A stretch of DNA of 8,852 nt from Opitutales bacterium (GCA_021641325.1 JAJXPD010000089.1:1-8852), one strand, 5' to 3'; positions 1 through 5,920 are shown, numbered from the stretch's first letter. Numbers and translations are program-made. The notes: a model not told the origin generated them from the letters alone.

Positions 1-573
1 GAATATGTCGCTTTCGACGTCGGGGAAGAGCATTTTCAGATTTTTTTCGCCGCGGGCGAGCCGCGCCCTGATTTCGGTGGAACTGTGGGGCAGAGGGGCG
101 AAGGCAAAAAATTCGAGATGCAGGGAGGGCGGAAGTTTCGATGTGTCGGCGTCGAAACCGTCGCGACGCGCGCAGATGAAGTCGGCGAGCTTCGCGATTG
201 CGTCGATGTCCTTCCAGCCGTGGAGCTTTGCGATGTGGTCGCCGCCGAGAATCCAGCGCAGGCGTTTTTGCGGATATTTTTCGGACAGAAACTTCACGGT
301 GTCTACGGCGTAGCTGATTCCGCCGCGGTCAAGCTCGAAAGTGCAGGCGGAGTGCGGAAACGGAAGCTTGGACGCGGCGATTTCGAGCATTTTAAGCCTG
401 TGGACGCTGGCGGCGCGTACGGGGGCGTCGCGCATGGGCGCCTGAGCGGCGGGGACGAAAACTATTTCGTCTACGCGCCCGTCGTCGAACGCCGACTGCG
501 CAAGCGCGATGTGTCCGAGGTGCACGGGGTCAAAACTGCCGCCTAAAATGCCGAGTCTTTTGGATTGATTCAT
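1..573 (-). CDS. nadD: Nicotinate-nucleotide adenylyltransferase NadD (C-terminus cut by window edge)
   Basis: This cytosolic enzyme adenylates nicotinate mononucleotide to deamido-NAD in NAD biosynthesis. Reading the minus strand gives 191 codons with no stop, so the C-terminal end lies outside the window. The nucleotidyltransferase signature GGSFDPVHLGH is at residues 11-21 and supplies the HxGH-type ATP-binding histidines. SYAVDT (about 87-92), WILGGDH (about 107-113) and the C-terminal HSSTEIR (163-169) match the NadD/CoaD-like family. The start at 573 places the signature at the usual distance. A second in-frame ATG three codons upstream (580-582) is possible, and neither has a strong Shine-Dalgarno. 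It diverges from the sugar kinase gene across a 241-bp gap. In many bacteria the next gene in this direction is rsfS, which would lie outside this window. Confidence 0.93.
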   Translation of the reverse strand, partial: MNQSKRLGILGGSFDPVHLGHIALAQSAFDDGRVDEIVFVPAAQAPMRDAPVRAASVHRLKMLEIAASKLPFPHSACTFELDRGGISYAVDTVKFLSEKYPQKRLRWILGGDHIAKLHGWKDIDAIAKLADFICARRDGFDADTSKLPPSLHLEFFAFAPLPHSSTEIRARLARGEKNLKMLFPDVESDIF

Positions 574-646
574 TGTCCGCATATTATTGTGGATTTTTTG
601 CGAAAAAAAATAAAAATTTTGCCGAACAAAAACGATTTTGCGGCGT

Positions 647-658
647 CTATAATTATAG
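647..658. promoter_or_regulatory. Perfect palindrome with TATAAT -10 on both strands
   Basis: CTATAATTATAG is its own reverse complement, so a consensus -10 hexamer occurs at 648-653 on the plus strand and at 657-652 on the minus strand. It lies between divergent nadD and the terminated leader upstream of the sugar kinase gene. I see no good -35 at 17 bp on either side. A plus-strand start near 660 and a minus-strand start near 645 are inferred. It could instead be a protein-binding palindrome or chance AT-rich sequence. Confidence 0.4.
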
Positions 659-659
659 G

Positions 660-718
660 TGTTTGTAGTTTGTAGTGGTTGGTGCGCCCCCTTTCGTAAG
701 ATGGGGGCGCATTTTTTT
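660..718 (+). ncRNA. Possible ~60-nt small RNA or terminated leader
   Basis: A TATAAT at 648-653 is followed about 60 bp later by a strong intrinsic terminator, with no open reading frame of note between them. No plus-strand gene precedes it in the window, so the terminator has no obvious mRNA to end. The 5' part carries a tandem heptamer (GTTTGTA at 661-667 and 668-674). This may be a short independent RNA or the attenuated leader of the downstream kinase gene. I do not recognise a known riboswitch or sRNA family. Confidence 0.25.
683..718 (+). terminator. Orphan intrinsic terminator upstream of ROK kinase gene
   Basis: TGCGCCCCC (683-691) pairs perfectly with GGGGGCGCA (703-711), enclosing an 11-nt loop, and is followed at once by seven T residues (712-718). 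This is a textbook rho-independent terminator for plus-strand transcription, about 97 bp before the sugar kinase start. No plus-strand gene precedes it here. Confidence 0.8.
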
Positions 719-757
719 CGAAAAAATTTCGCGCAAACGCTATTTTTAAATTGTGAT

Positions 758-793
758 TTTGCGCACATTGTGCAAATTAGATTGCGATATACT
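758..793 (+). promoter_or_regulatory. Putative kinase promoter with overlapping dyad operator
   Basis: TATACT at 788-793 is a plausible -10 element about 22 bp before the start codon of the ROK kinase gene. The -35 region is poor. It is overlain by a 19-bp imperfect dyad, TTTGCGCACATTGTGCAAA (758-776), in which seven of nine position pairs are complementary around a central A. Such a dyad over the -35 region suggests binding of a dimeric regulator. The regulator's identity cannot be read from this window. Confidence 0.4.
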
Positions 794-814
794 ACATTCA
801 ACTTTGCTTTTAAT

Positions 815-1780
815 ATGAAATTGAAATACGCAATCGGCGTCGATATCGGCGGCACAAACACGAAACTCGGAGTTGTTGACGAAAAGGGAACGGTTCTCAA
901 ACGCCACGACTTCAAAACGACCGACTATAAGGACTTTGCCACATACGTCGAAGCGCTCGAACGCGCAATCACATTCCTTACTTCCAACACCGACGGCGAC
1001 TGTCAGGGCGTGGGTATCGGCGCGCCCAACGGCAACTACTACACGGGCACTATCGAATACGCCCCGAATCTCCCGTTCGGCAGAAGCGTCCCGATTGTCG
1101 AAACGCTCCGCATGGCTCTCGGCTTCGACACAATCTGCCTGAGCAACGACGCAAATGCGGCGGCTCTGGGCGAAAAAATCTACGGCGGCGGACGCAACCT
1201 TTCGCACTTCATAGTAATAACGCTCGGAACGGGCTTGGGCTCCGGCATTATCACCGACGGCAAGCTGCTTCTCGGCGCGGACGGCTTCGCGGGCGAGCTC
1301 GGACACGTCTGCGCAGTGCCGAACGGCCGCCTTTGCGGCTGCGGGAAACGCGGCTGCCTCGAAACGTACGCGTCGGCGACGGGCATTAAGCGCACGTTTC
1401 TGGAAATGGTCGCAAAATACAACGGCGACTCTGCAATCGCGAACGTTCCGTGGGAAAAGCTCGACGCTCGCGTTATTGAAGACGCAGCCCGCGCCGGCGA
1501 CAGGGCGGCGGCGGAAACCTATCAAATTACAGGCAGCATACTCGGCCGCGCTTTGGGAGACTTTGTGCACTTCTCGCGTCCGTCGGCGATTTTCCTTTTC
1601 GGCGGGCCAGTCAAGAGCGGCGAGCTTATCCTCGAACCCACGCGCATCGCGATGGAAAAGAACCTTATGCCCGTGTTCCGCAACAAGGTAAACGTTCTGC
1701 CGTCGGAACTTCCCGAAAGCGACGCCGCAATTCTTGGCGCGTCGGCGATGGTGTGGGCGGCAAACAACGGCGCACACTAA
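815..1780 (+). CDS. ROK-family sugar kinase (glucokinase-like)
   Basis: This is a cytosolic ATP-dependent hexose kinase of 321 residues, the usual ROK length. The phosphate-binding loop DIGGTNTK is at 10-17. LSNDANAAALGE (109-120) carries the catalytic Asp112. ITLGTGLGSG (135-144) is the second nucleotide loop. ExGH (161-164) is followed by the ROK zinc signature CxCGxxGCxE at 174-183, so the likely zinc ligands are His164, Cys174, Cys176 and Cys181. There is no N-terminal helix-turn-helix, so it is a kinase rather than a NagC/XylR-type repressor. Glucose is the likeliest substrate, but N-acetylated amino sugars or fructose cannot be excluded. The ATG at 815 was chosen because ROK homology begins there; the in-frame extension upstream runs through the terminator hairpin. 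No Shine-Dalgarno is visible. It is monocistronic, flanked by terminators. Confidence 0.9.
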   Translation: MKLKYAIGVDIGGTNTKLGVVDEKGTVLKRHDFKTTDYKDFATYVEALERAITFLTSNTDGDCQGVGIGAPNGNYYTGTIEYAPNLPFGRSVPIVETLRMALGFDTICLSNDANAAALGEKIYGGGRNLSHFIVITLGTGLGSGIITDGKLLLGADGFAGELGHVCAVPNGRLCGCGKRGCLETYASATGIKRTFLEMVAKYNGDSAIANVPWEKLDARVIEDAARAGDRAAAETYQITGSILGRALGDFVHFSRPSAIFLFGGPVKSGELILEPTRIAMEKNLMPVFRNKVNVLPSELPESDAAILGASAMVWAANNGAH

Positions 1781-1803
1781 GCCGAATTTTTTTTACACTC
1801 CGC

Positions 1804-1833
1804 AAAACCGCGTCCGAGGGCGCGGTTTTTTTT
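1804..1833 (+). terminator. Intrinsic terminator after ROK kinase gene
   Basis: AAAACCGCG (1804-1812) pairs with CGCGGTTTT (1821-1829) around an 8-nt loop, and the T run continues to 1833. It sits 24 bp past the kinase stop codon and separates that gene from the thiF-thiS block. Confidence 0.85.
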
Positions 1834-1919
1834 GCGGGCGGATTGCGCGGCGGCGCGGAGGAATTGCCCATTTGGTCGGCGGAAAATTTAAAATCGCGCA
1901 GATTTTTTCAAAAAAACTT

Positions 1920-1948
1920 TTGACCGCGCCGCCCGCGCGGGACAATCT
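1920..1948 (+). promoter_or_regulatory. Weak candidate promoter for thiF
   Basis: TTGACC at 1920-1925 is a near-consensus -35. At the expected spacing the sequence reads CAATCT/AATCTT, a poor -10. If real, transcription would begin almost at the thiF ATG (1956), giving a nearly leaderless mRNA, which would fit the absence of a Shine-Dalgarno there. Confidence 0.25.
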
Positions 1949-1955
1949 TTTGCGC

Positions 1956-2642
1956 ATGGAAAATTTCGAAAAATACGCGCGGCAGACTGCATTGCCCGAC
2001 TTCGGCGCGGAGGGACAACGGAGGCTTGCCGAATCGAGCGTTGCGCTCGTCGGGGTAGGCGGCGTGGGAAGCGCGGTTTTGCCGCTGATTGTCGGCGCGG
2101 GCTTCGGGCGCGTCGCGCTGTTCGATTCGGATACCGTTTCCGCCCACAACCTCCACAGGCAGACGCTATACGCGGCGGCGCAGGAGGGGCGATTCAAGGC
2201 GGAGCTTGCGGCGGAGTCCGCAAAAAGACTGAACCCCGACGTGCGCGTCGATTTCTTTTGCGAGAAAATTTCGGCGGAGAACTCGGCGGAGATTTTGCGC
2301 GAGTCCGCGCTCTGCATAGACGCCACCGACGCATTCGAAGCCCGCGCCGAAGTGTCGGCGCTGTGCGCGGCGGCGGGTATCCGCGAGATTGCCGCAAGCG
2401 CGGCGGGCTACGTCTCGCAGAATTTCCTTTTCGGCGACGGCTTCTATTTCGGCGACGTTGCGAAATCCGACGGCTCGCCCGCGCCGCGCGGACTGCCGAT
2501 TTTCCCCGCGGCGGCGCATTTGAGCGGCGTTTGGGCGGCGTCGGCTGCAATCCGCGCGGTCGCCGTAGGCGGCTTCGAAATAGGGCGATTCTCGATGTTC
2601 GACCATGCGGCGTTCAAATATTTTTCGGCAAACATACGCTGA
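1956..2642 (+). CDS. thiF: ThiF/MoeB/HesA-family E1-like adenylyltransferase lacking zinc cysteines
   Basis: The protein (228 residues) should adenylate the C-terminal glycine of the ThiS-type protein encoded just downstream, using ATP in the cytosol. KYARQTALPDFG opens the fold in the way typical of MoeB/ThiF. The Rossmann loop GVGGVGS is at 33-39, followed by LFDSDTV with Asp57 and Asp59, NLHRQ with Arg69, Lys81, and IDATD (121-125) with the Mg/ATP-site acidic residue. Two departures are visible. The common TDN is TDA at 124-126, and there is no CxxC pair anywhere. The only cysteines are 102, 120 and 137, so neither the structural zinc site nor the E. coli ThiF acyl-disulfide cysteine has an obvious equivalent. 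The protein is also shorter than the usual roughly 250 residues. ATG 1956 sits directly before the homology, with no Shine-Dalgarno. thiS follows after 56 bp. Confidence 0.8.
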   Translation: MENFEKYARQTALPDFGAEGQRRLAESSVALVGVGGVGSAVLPLIVGAGFGRVALFDSDTVSAHNLHRQTLYAAAQEGRFKAELAAESAKRLNPDVRVDFFCEKISAENSAEILRESALCIDATDAFEARAEVSALCAAAGIREIAASAAGYVSQNFLFGDGFYFGDVAKSDGSPAPRGLPIFPAAAHLSGVWAASAAIRAVAVGGFEIGRFSMFDHAAFKYFSANIR

Positions 2643-2698
2643 CCGCGCCGCGCGTTATCTTCTTGAAAAAAACAAAAAAAACGCTTTCATAAAAGGCA

Positions 2699-2899
2699 AT
2701 GAAAATTACCGCAAATTCGAAACAGTACGAAATCGCAGAAAACACGACGGTGGCGGCGTTCATAGAATCCACGGGCGTGAAGGCGGTGCGTTGCGTGGTG
2801 GAGCTAAACGGCGCGGCAATGCGCTACGACGCCTTTGCCGACATCGTTTTGCGCGAGGGCGATAGGCTCGAAATCATGCAGATAGTGGCGGGCGGCTAA
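2699..2899 (+). CDS. thiS: Sulfur carrier protein ThiS
   Basis: This is a 66-residue beta-grasp, ubiquitin-like protein ending in the diagnostic Gly-Gly. In the known family, the terminal glycine is adenylated by ThiF, converted to a thiocarboxylate, and donates sulfur to ThiG for the thiazole ring of thiamine. Here MKITANSKQYEI forms the first strand pair. TVAAFIEST (17-25) is the helix opening, VVELNGAAM is the central strand, and LREGDRLEIMQIVAGG is the typical C-terminus. An AAAAGG Shine-Dalgarno at 2691-2696 fixes the start at 2699. It follows the E1-like gene and lies only 1 bp before the beta-CASP nuclease gene, so translational coupling with the nuclease is likely. No thiG, thiH, thiC or thiE is in view, so a role in thiamine synthesis is inferred from family only. 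A MoaD-like or other sulfur-carrier role remains possible. Confidence 0.85.
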   Translation: MKITANSKQYEIAENTTVAAFIESTGVKAVRCVVELNGAAMRYDAFADIVLREGDRLEIMQIVAGG

Positions 2900-2900
2900 A

Positions 2901-4253
2901 ATGATTTATACCGATTTAAATACGGAAATCGACGTCGGATCGAGCGGACACCTGCTCGAAATAGGACGCTTCAAGGCGTTGATAGACTGCGGTCTCCACC
3001 CGAAATACATGGGGCTTTCGGCGTTGCCGAACCTCTCGAAAGTCGCGCCCGAAACGCTCGACTTCATCGCAATAACGCACACGCACCTCGACCACTGCGG
3101 CGCGTTGCCCGTGGTTCTGCGCGAGCAAAACCACGCGCACGTTCTCGTAGCCGACGAAAGCGCGGATTTGCTCCCGCGCATGCTCCGCAATTCCCGCGCG
3201 GTAATGGCAAAACAGCGCGAGGAATTCGACATCAAAGAGTATCCGCTCTTCGACTCGTCGTCAATCGACGCTCTGAAACCGCGCATAATGCCGATGGCGT
3301 TCCACCGCGAGAGGCAGTTCGAAATCGACGGCGAGCGCATAAATATCACGTTCACGCCCGCGGGGCATATTCCGGGGGCGGCGTCGGTAATGTTCGAGCA
3401 CAAAAAGCGGCGCATTCTCTTTTCGGGCGACATCTCGTTCCATTCGTCGGGAATCTTGAAGGGGGCCGTTCCGCCCGAGGGCAGGGTCGATACGCTTGTC
3501 GTCGAAACAACGCGCGGGTCGTACTCGCGCCCGAAGGGGATAACCTACGACAGCGAAGTCGAGCGGCTGGTGTCGTCGATATCGCTTGTTTTGCGCGGCG
3601 GCGGAAGCGTGCTGATTCCCGCGTTCGCGCTTGGGCGCATGCAGGAAATAGTGTTCATTCTCCACAACGCAAAGGCGCGCAAACTCATTCCCGACGTGCC
3701 GATTTTCGCGGGCGGGCTGGGCTTGGATATCGCCGAGTATTTTATAAAGGGGGCGAAGAAATCGTCCACATTCTTCTTCGGCAAACAGCACATGGAGGGC
3801 GTCAAGCCGTTCAGGGGCGAAATCGTCCCCGGGCGCGACTTCGAAACGCAGGGCATTTACGTTTTGGGAAGCGGCATGATGGTTGAACACACGCCGAGCT
3901 ATCTTGCGGCGTCGGCAATGATGGACAACCGCGCAAACGCGATTTTCTTCGTGGGCTATTCCGACCCCGACACGCCCGCAGCGCGCCTCCAAAAAACGGC
4001 TTACGGCGACCAGTTTTCGTTCGTAGATCTATTCTATGTTGGCAATGTCAACTGCCGCGTCGACAAGTTCGACCTCACTTCGCACGCCGACAGGGAGGAG
4101 ATTTTCGAGTTCATTATGGAGAAAGACCCGCGCTGCGTTGTGCTTACCCACGGCAGCATGGAGTCGCGCGAGTGGTTCATGGACGAAATTCTCGACCGTT
4201 CACCCAAAACCGCTGTGATAATCCCCGAACCGTCGGAATCGATAGAGTTGTAG
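2901..4253 (+). CDS. Beta-CASP metallo-beta-lactamase-fold RNA-processing nuclease (CPSF73-like)
   Basis: This 450-residue protein belongs to the metallo-beta-lactamase RNA-nuclease family (COG1236-like, related to Ysh1/CPSF73 and RNase J). MBL motif 2, HTHLDH, is at 60-65; motif 3 is His156 in AGHIPGA; motif 4 is Asp177 in SGDIS. These bind the two zinc ions. The beta-CASP additions are motif A, Glu202 in ETTRG (commonly ESTYG); motif B, His395 in TSHAD; and motif C, His417 in LTHG. All expected metal and catalytic positions are present, so the enzyme should be active. There is no KH domain, and no RNase J-type C-terminal extension. The likely role is endo- or exonucleolytic RNA processing in the cytosol, with specific substrates unknown. 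ATG 2901 is 1 bp past the thiS stop, giving an apparent thiF-thiS-nuclease operon. Confidence 0.88.
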   Translation: MIYTDLNTEIDVGSSGHLLEIGRFKALIDCGLHPKYMGLSALPNLSKVAPETLDFIAITHTHLDHCGALPVVLREQNHAHVLVADESADLLPRMLRNSRAVMAKQREEFDIKEYPLFDSSSIDALKPRIMPMAFHRERQFEIDGERINITFTPAGHIPGAASVMFEHKKRRILFSGDISFHSSGILKGAVPPEGRVDTLVVETTRGSYSRPKGITYDSEVERLVSSISLVLRGGGSVLIPAFALGRMQEIVFILHNAKARKLIPDVPIFAGGLGLDIAEYFIKGAKKSSTFFFGKQHMEGVKPFRGEIVPGRDFETQGIYVLGSGMMVEHTPSYLAASAMMDNRANAIFFVGYSDPDTPAARLQKTAYGDQFSFVDLFYVGNVNCRVDKFDLTSHADREEIFEFIMEKDPRCVVLTHGSMESREWFMDEILDRSPKTAVIIPEPSESIEL

Positions 4254-4281
4254 CCAGTTGAGAATTTCCGCCGCCCCGAAC

Positions 4282-4299
4282 CCGCGCTTTCGGGCGCGG
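4282..4299 (+). terminator. Weak hairpin after beta-CASP gene
   Basis: CCGCGC (4282-4287) pairs with GCGCGG (4294-4299) around TTTCGG, 28 bp past the nuclease stop codon. It is followed by AATAAATT rather than a clean T tract, so it may be an inefficient terminator or an mRNA 3'-end stabilising hairpin. Confidence 0.4.
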
Positions 4300-4338
4300 A
4301 ATAAATTGCCTAAATGCGCAAAAAATGAAGAAAAGAGC

Positions 4339-4366
4339 TTGACGCCGCGCAAAAAAACGCAATCAT
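4339..4366 (+). promoter_or_regulatory. Promoter for tRNA-Gly (and probably hisG)
   Basis: TTGACG at 4339-4344 is one base from the -35 consensus. After 16 bp, AATCAT (4361-4366) matches four of six -10 positions, including the key second A and final T. The predicted start is near 4373, about 12 nt before the tRNA 5' end. Confidence 0.5.
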
Positions 4367-4384
4367 TCAAAACTTTAAATTTAA

Positions 4385-4458
4385 GCGGGCATAGTTTAGT
4401 GGTAAAACCCCAGTCTTCCAAACTGGTGATGTCGGTCCGATTCCGTCTGCCCGCACCA
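4385..4458 (+). tRNA. tRNA-Gly (anticodon UCC) with atypical T-arm, CCA encoded
   Basis: The cloverleaf folds as follows. Acceptor GCGGGCA (4385-4391) pairs with TGCCCGC (4448-4454). The D stem is GTTT/AAAC with loop AGTGGTA, keeping G18G19. The anticodon stem CCAGT/ACTGG is perfect, around loop CTTCCAA (4415-4421) with anticodon TCC at 4417-4419, which reads GGA and GGG glycine codons. Discriminator A4455 is followed by encoded CCA. The T-arm is unusual. GTCGG (4431-4435) against CCGTC (4443-4447) leaves a U50-U64 mismatch, and the loop reads TCCGATT, so position 55 (4437) is C instead of the near-universal U that becomes pseudouridine. Either it is a functional but divergent tRNA or it is decaying. 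The perfect acceptor and anticodon stems favour function. Confidence 0.9.
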
Positions 4459-4489
4459 TTTTTGTTCAACCTAAATTCAGGTAAATATA

Positions 4490-5368
4490 GTGAGTACTCC
4501 GCTTTTAATGTTAGGTTTGCCCAAGGGCAGTCTTGAAGAATCAACAATCGCGCTTTTCGGTAAAGCGGGTTGGAAAATCACAAAGAGCTCGCGTTCCTAC
4601 AAGCCGTCGATTGACGACCCCGAACTCGACGGACGCTTCGTCCGCGCACAGGAAATCAGCCGCTATGTGGAACAGGGCTTCTTCGACTGCGGGCTTACGG
4701 GCTACGACTGGATTCTCGAAAACAACAGCGATGTCGTCGAAGTTTGCGACCTCATTTACAGCAAGGCGACGGCGTTGAAATCGCGCTGGGTTCTCTGCGT
4801 AAAGGAAGACTCGCCCATAAAGACAGTGAAAGACTTGGAGGGCAAGAGAATCGCGACGGAACTGATGAACGTCACCAAGAAGTACCTTGCCGACAACGGC
4901 GTAAACGCGGAAGTCGAATTCTCGTGGGGTGCGACGGAAGTCAAAGTGCCCGACTTGGTTGACGCAATCGCCGACATCACCGAAACCGGCTCGTCGCTCC
5001 GCGCAAACAACCTGCGCATTGTAGACACCATGCTTTACACAAATACCAAGCTCATCGCCAACAAGGCGGCTTGGGAAAACCCCGAAAAACGCGAAAAGAT
5101 TGAGTCTATCGCAATGCTGTTGCAGTCGGCTCTCGACGCGGCGACAAAGGTCGGTCTTAAAATGAACCTGCCCAAGGCGAACCTCAGCAAGATTATCGCC
5201 GCTCTCCCCGCGCTCCGCAAACCGACGGTCTCGCAACTGTCCGACCCCGCATGGGTCGCCGTCGAAACGATTGTCGAGGAAAAAACCGTGCGCGAAATCG
5301 TCCCCACGCTCAAAGCGAACGGCGCGGAGGGCATTGTTGAGTATCCCCTCAACAAGGTGATACCATAA
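4490..5368 (+). CDS. hisG: ATP phosphoribosyltransferase HisG, long form
   Basis: This enzyme catalyses the first step of histidine biosynthesis, condensing ATP with PRPP to phosphoribosyl-ATP in the cytosol. The product is 292 residues, which is the long (HisZ-independent) form. The catalytic domain begins [11 protein letters not shown] (7-17). It includes [10 protein letters not shown] (65-74), the segment around 119-132 typical of HisG, and the PRPP-binding loop [13 protein letters not shown] (162-174). Residues from about 218 to the end form the ACT-like C-terminal domain that binds histidine for feedback inhibition. The GTG at 4490 is preferred because AGG at 4479-4481 lies 8 nt upstream; ATG 4508 would remove six residues of the first strand. 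The gene is 31 bp after the tRNA CCA end with no evident intervening promoter. No other his genes are in view. Confidence 0.93.
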   Translation: MSTPLLMLGLPKGSLEESTIALFGKAGWKITKSSRSYKPSIDDPELDGRFVRAQEISRYVEQGFFDCGLTGYDWILENNSDVVEVCDLIYSKATALKSRWVLCVKEDSPIKTVKDLEGKRIATELMNVTKKYLADNGVNAEVEFSWGATEVKVPDLVDAIADITETGSSLRANNLRIVDTMLYTNTKLIANKAAWENPEKREKIESIAMLLQSALDAATKVGLKMNLPKANLSKIIAALPALRKPTVSQLSDPAWVAVETIVEEKTVREIVPTLKANGAEGIVEYPLNKVIP

Positions 5369-5380
5369 AAGGCTAAATTT

Positions 5381-5410
5381 TTGTTGTAAAAATCCGCATA
5401 GCGTTATTAT
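5381..5410 (+). promoter_or_regulatory. Promoter for lipoprotein gene
   Basis: TTGTTG (5381-5386), an 18-bp spacer and TATTAT (5405-5410, five of six matches to TATAAT) form a credible sigma-70-type promoter. The predicted start near 5417 is only about six nucleotides from the ATG at 5423, so the message would be essentially leaderless. Confidence 0.5.
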
Positions 5411-5422
5411 ATTAGTAGTACT

Positions 5423-5827
5423 ATGAAAAAAACATTGTCATTTGCATTTGCGGCGGTCGCGCTCTTCGTGTGCGCCTGCACCACAAACGTTGTTGTAGAC
5501 TCCGCCGCCCACCCCATGGGCACCTACGATAATATGACCGGCTCTTTCCACGGAAAGCTTTCGGGCAATATCAACACGGCGTTCAAGGCAACGAATATCG
5601 CGCTCGAACGCGACATGAAGCTTTTCCGCGTAGGGCAAATCCCCAAAGACAACGAATGGTACGTCTACGCCCGCGCGGAGCTTGACATTCAGATTGTCGT
5701 TTTCCTCAAACAGCTTCCGAACGACGAAGTTGACGTCAAAATCGAATACGGCGACGGCAACCTGATGAAGAGCCAGCAAATATTCAACGCAATCGCAAAG
5801 AATATGCGCGCGCTCGAACGCCGCTAA
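5423..5827 (+). CDS. Small secreted lipoprotein, DUF3568-like
   Basis: The protein has 134 residues. MKK followed by a hydrophobic stretch (5-16) and the lipobox V16-C17-A18-C19 predicts a type II signal peptide, with lipidation at Cys19 and anchoring to a periplasmic membrane face. The mature part has TYDNMTGSFHGKLSG (34-48), then an alternating alpha/beta pattern ending in VDVKIEYGDGNLMKSQQIFNAI. This resembles the DUF3568 type of small alpha/beta lipoproteins, but I base that on general pattern only. No catalytic residues are evident and the function is unknown. It is monocistronic, with its own promoter just upstream of the ATG and tandem terminators directly after the stop. There is no Shine-Dalgarno. 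Confidence 0.75.
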   Translation: MKKTLSFAFAAVALFVCACTTNVVVDSAAHPMGTYDNMTGSFHGKLSGNINTAFKATNIALERDMKLFRVGQIPKDNEWYVYARAELDIQIVVFLKQLPNDEVDVKIEYGDGNLMKSQQIFNAIAKNMRALERR

Positions 5828-5853
5828 TTCGGCGGGTTCGCCGGAATCTTTTT
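5827..5853 (+). terminator. First terminator after lipoprotein gene
   Basis: ATTCGGCG (5827-5834) pairs with CGCCGGAAT (5839-5847), with one bulged G, around the GGTT loop. Five T residues follow at 5849-5853. The hairpin begins at the last base of the lipoprotein stop codon. Confidence 0.65.
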
Positions 5854-5863
5854 GAATTTTTCC

Positions 5864-5897
5864 ATGCGCTCCGGCGGTTTCGCGGGGCGCATTTTTT
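5864..5897 (+). terminator. Second, stronger terminator after lipoprotein gene
   Basis: ATGCGCTCC (5864-5872) pairs with GGGGCGCAT (5884-5892) with one G-T wobble. An inner GCG/CGC extends the stem, and the T run reaches 5897. Together with the preceding hairpin it makes a tandem terminator. Confidence 0.75.
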
Positions 5898-5920
5898 ATA
5901 TCGATTTAAACAAAACTTCA

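Noticed and set aside
85..546. Plus-strand open frame at the left end
   Set aside because: It lies antisense to nadD, whose GGSFDPVHLGH and SSTEIR motifs are unmistakable.
659..814. In-frame upstream extension of the ROK kinase
   Set aside because: It would translate through a strong intrinsic terminator and the promoter region. Family homology begins exactly at the ATG at 815.
746..1777. Long minus-strand open frame (343 residues) opposite the ROK kinase gene
   Set aside because: It is antisense to a gene with full ROK motifs, its translation is rich in Arg/Ala with no recognisable domain, and codon bias on the plus strand explains the lack of stops.
3261..3992. 243-residue minus-strand frame inside the beta-CASP gene
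   Set aside because: It is Arg/His/Ala-rich shadow sequence opposite a motif-complete metallo-nuclease gene.
4541..5236. 231-residue minus-strand frame opposite hisG
   Set aside because: It has no recognisable domain or start signal, and hisG on the other strand is complete.
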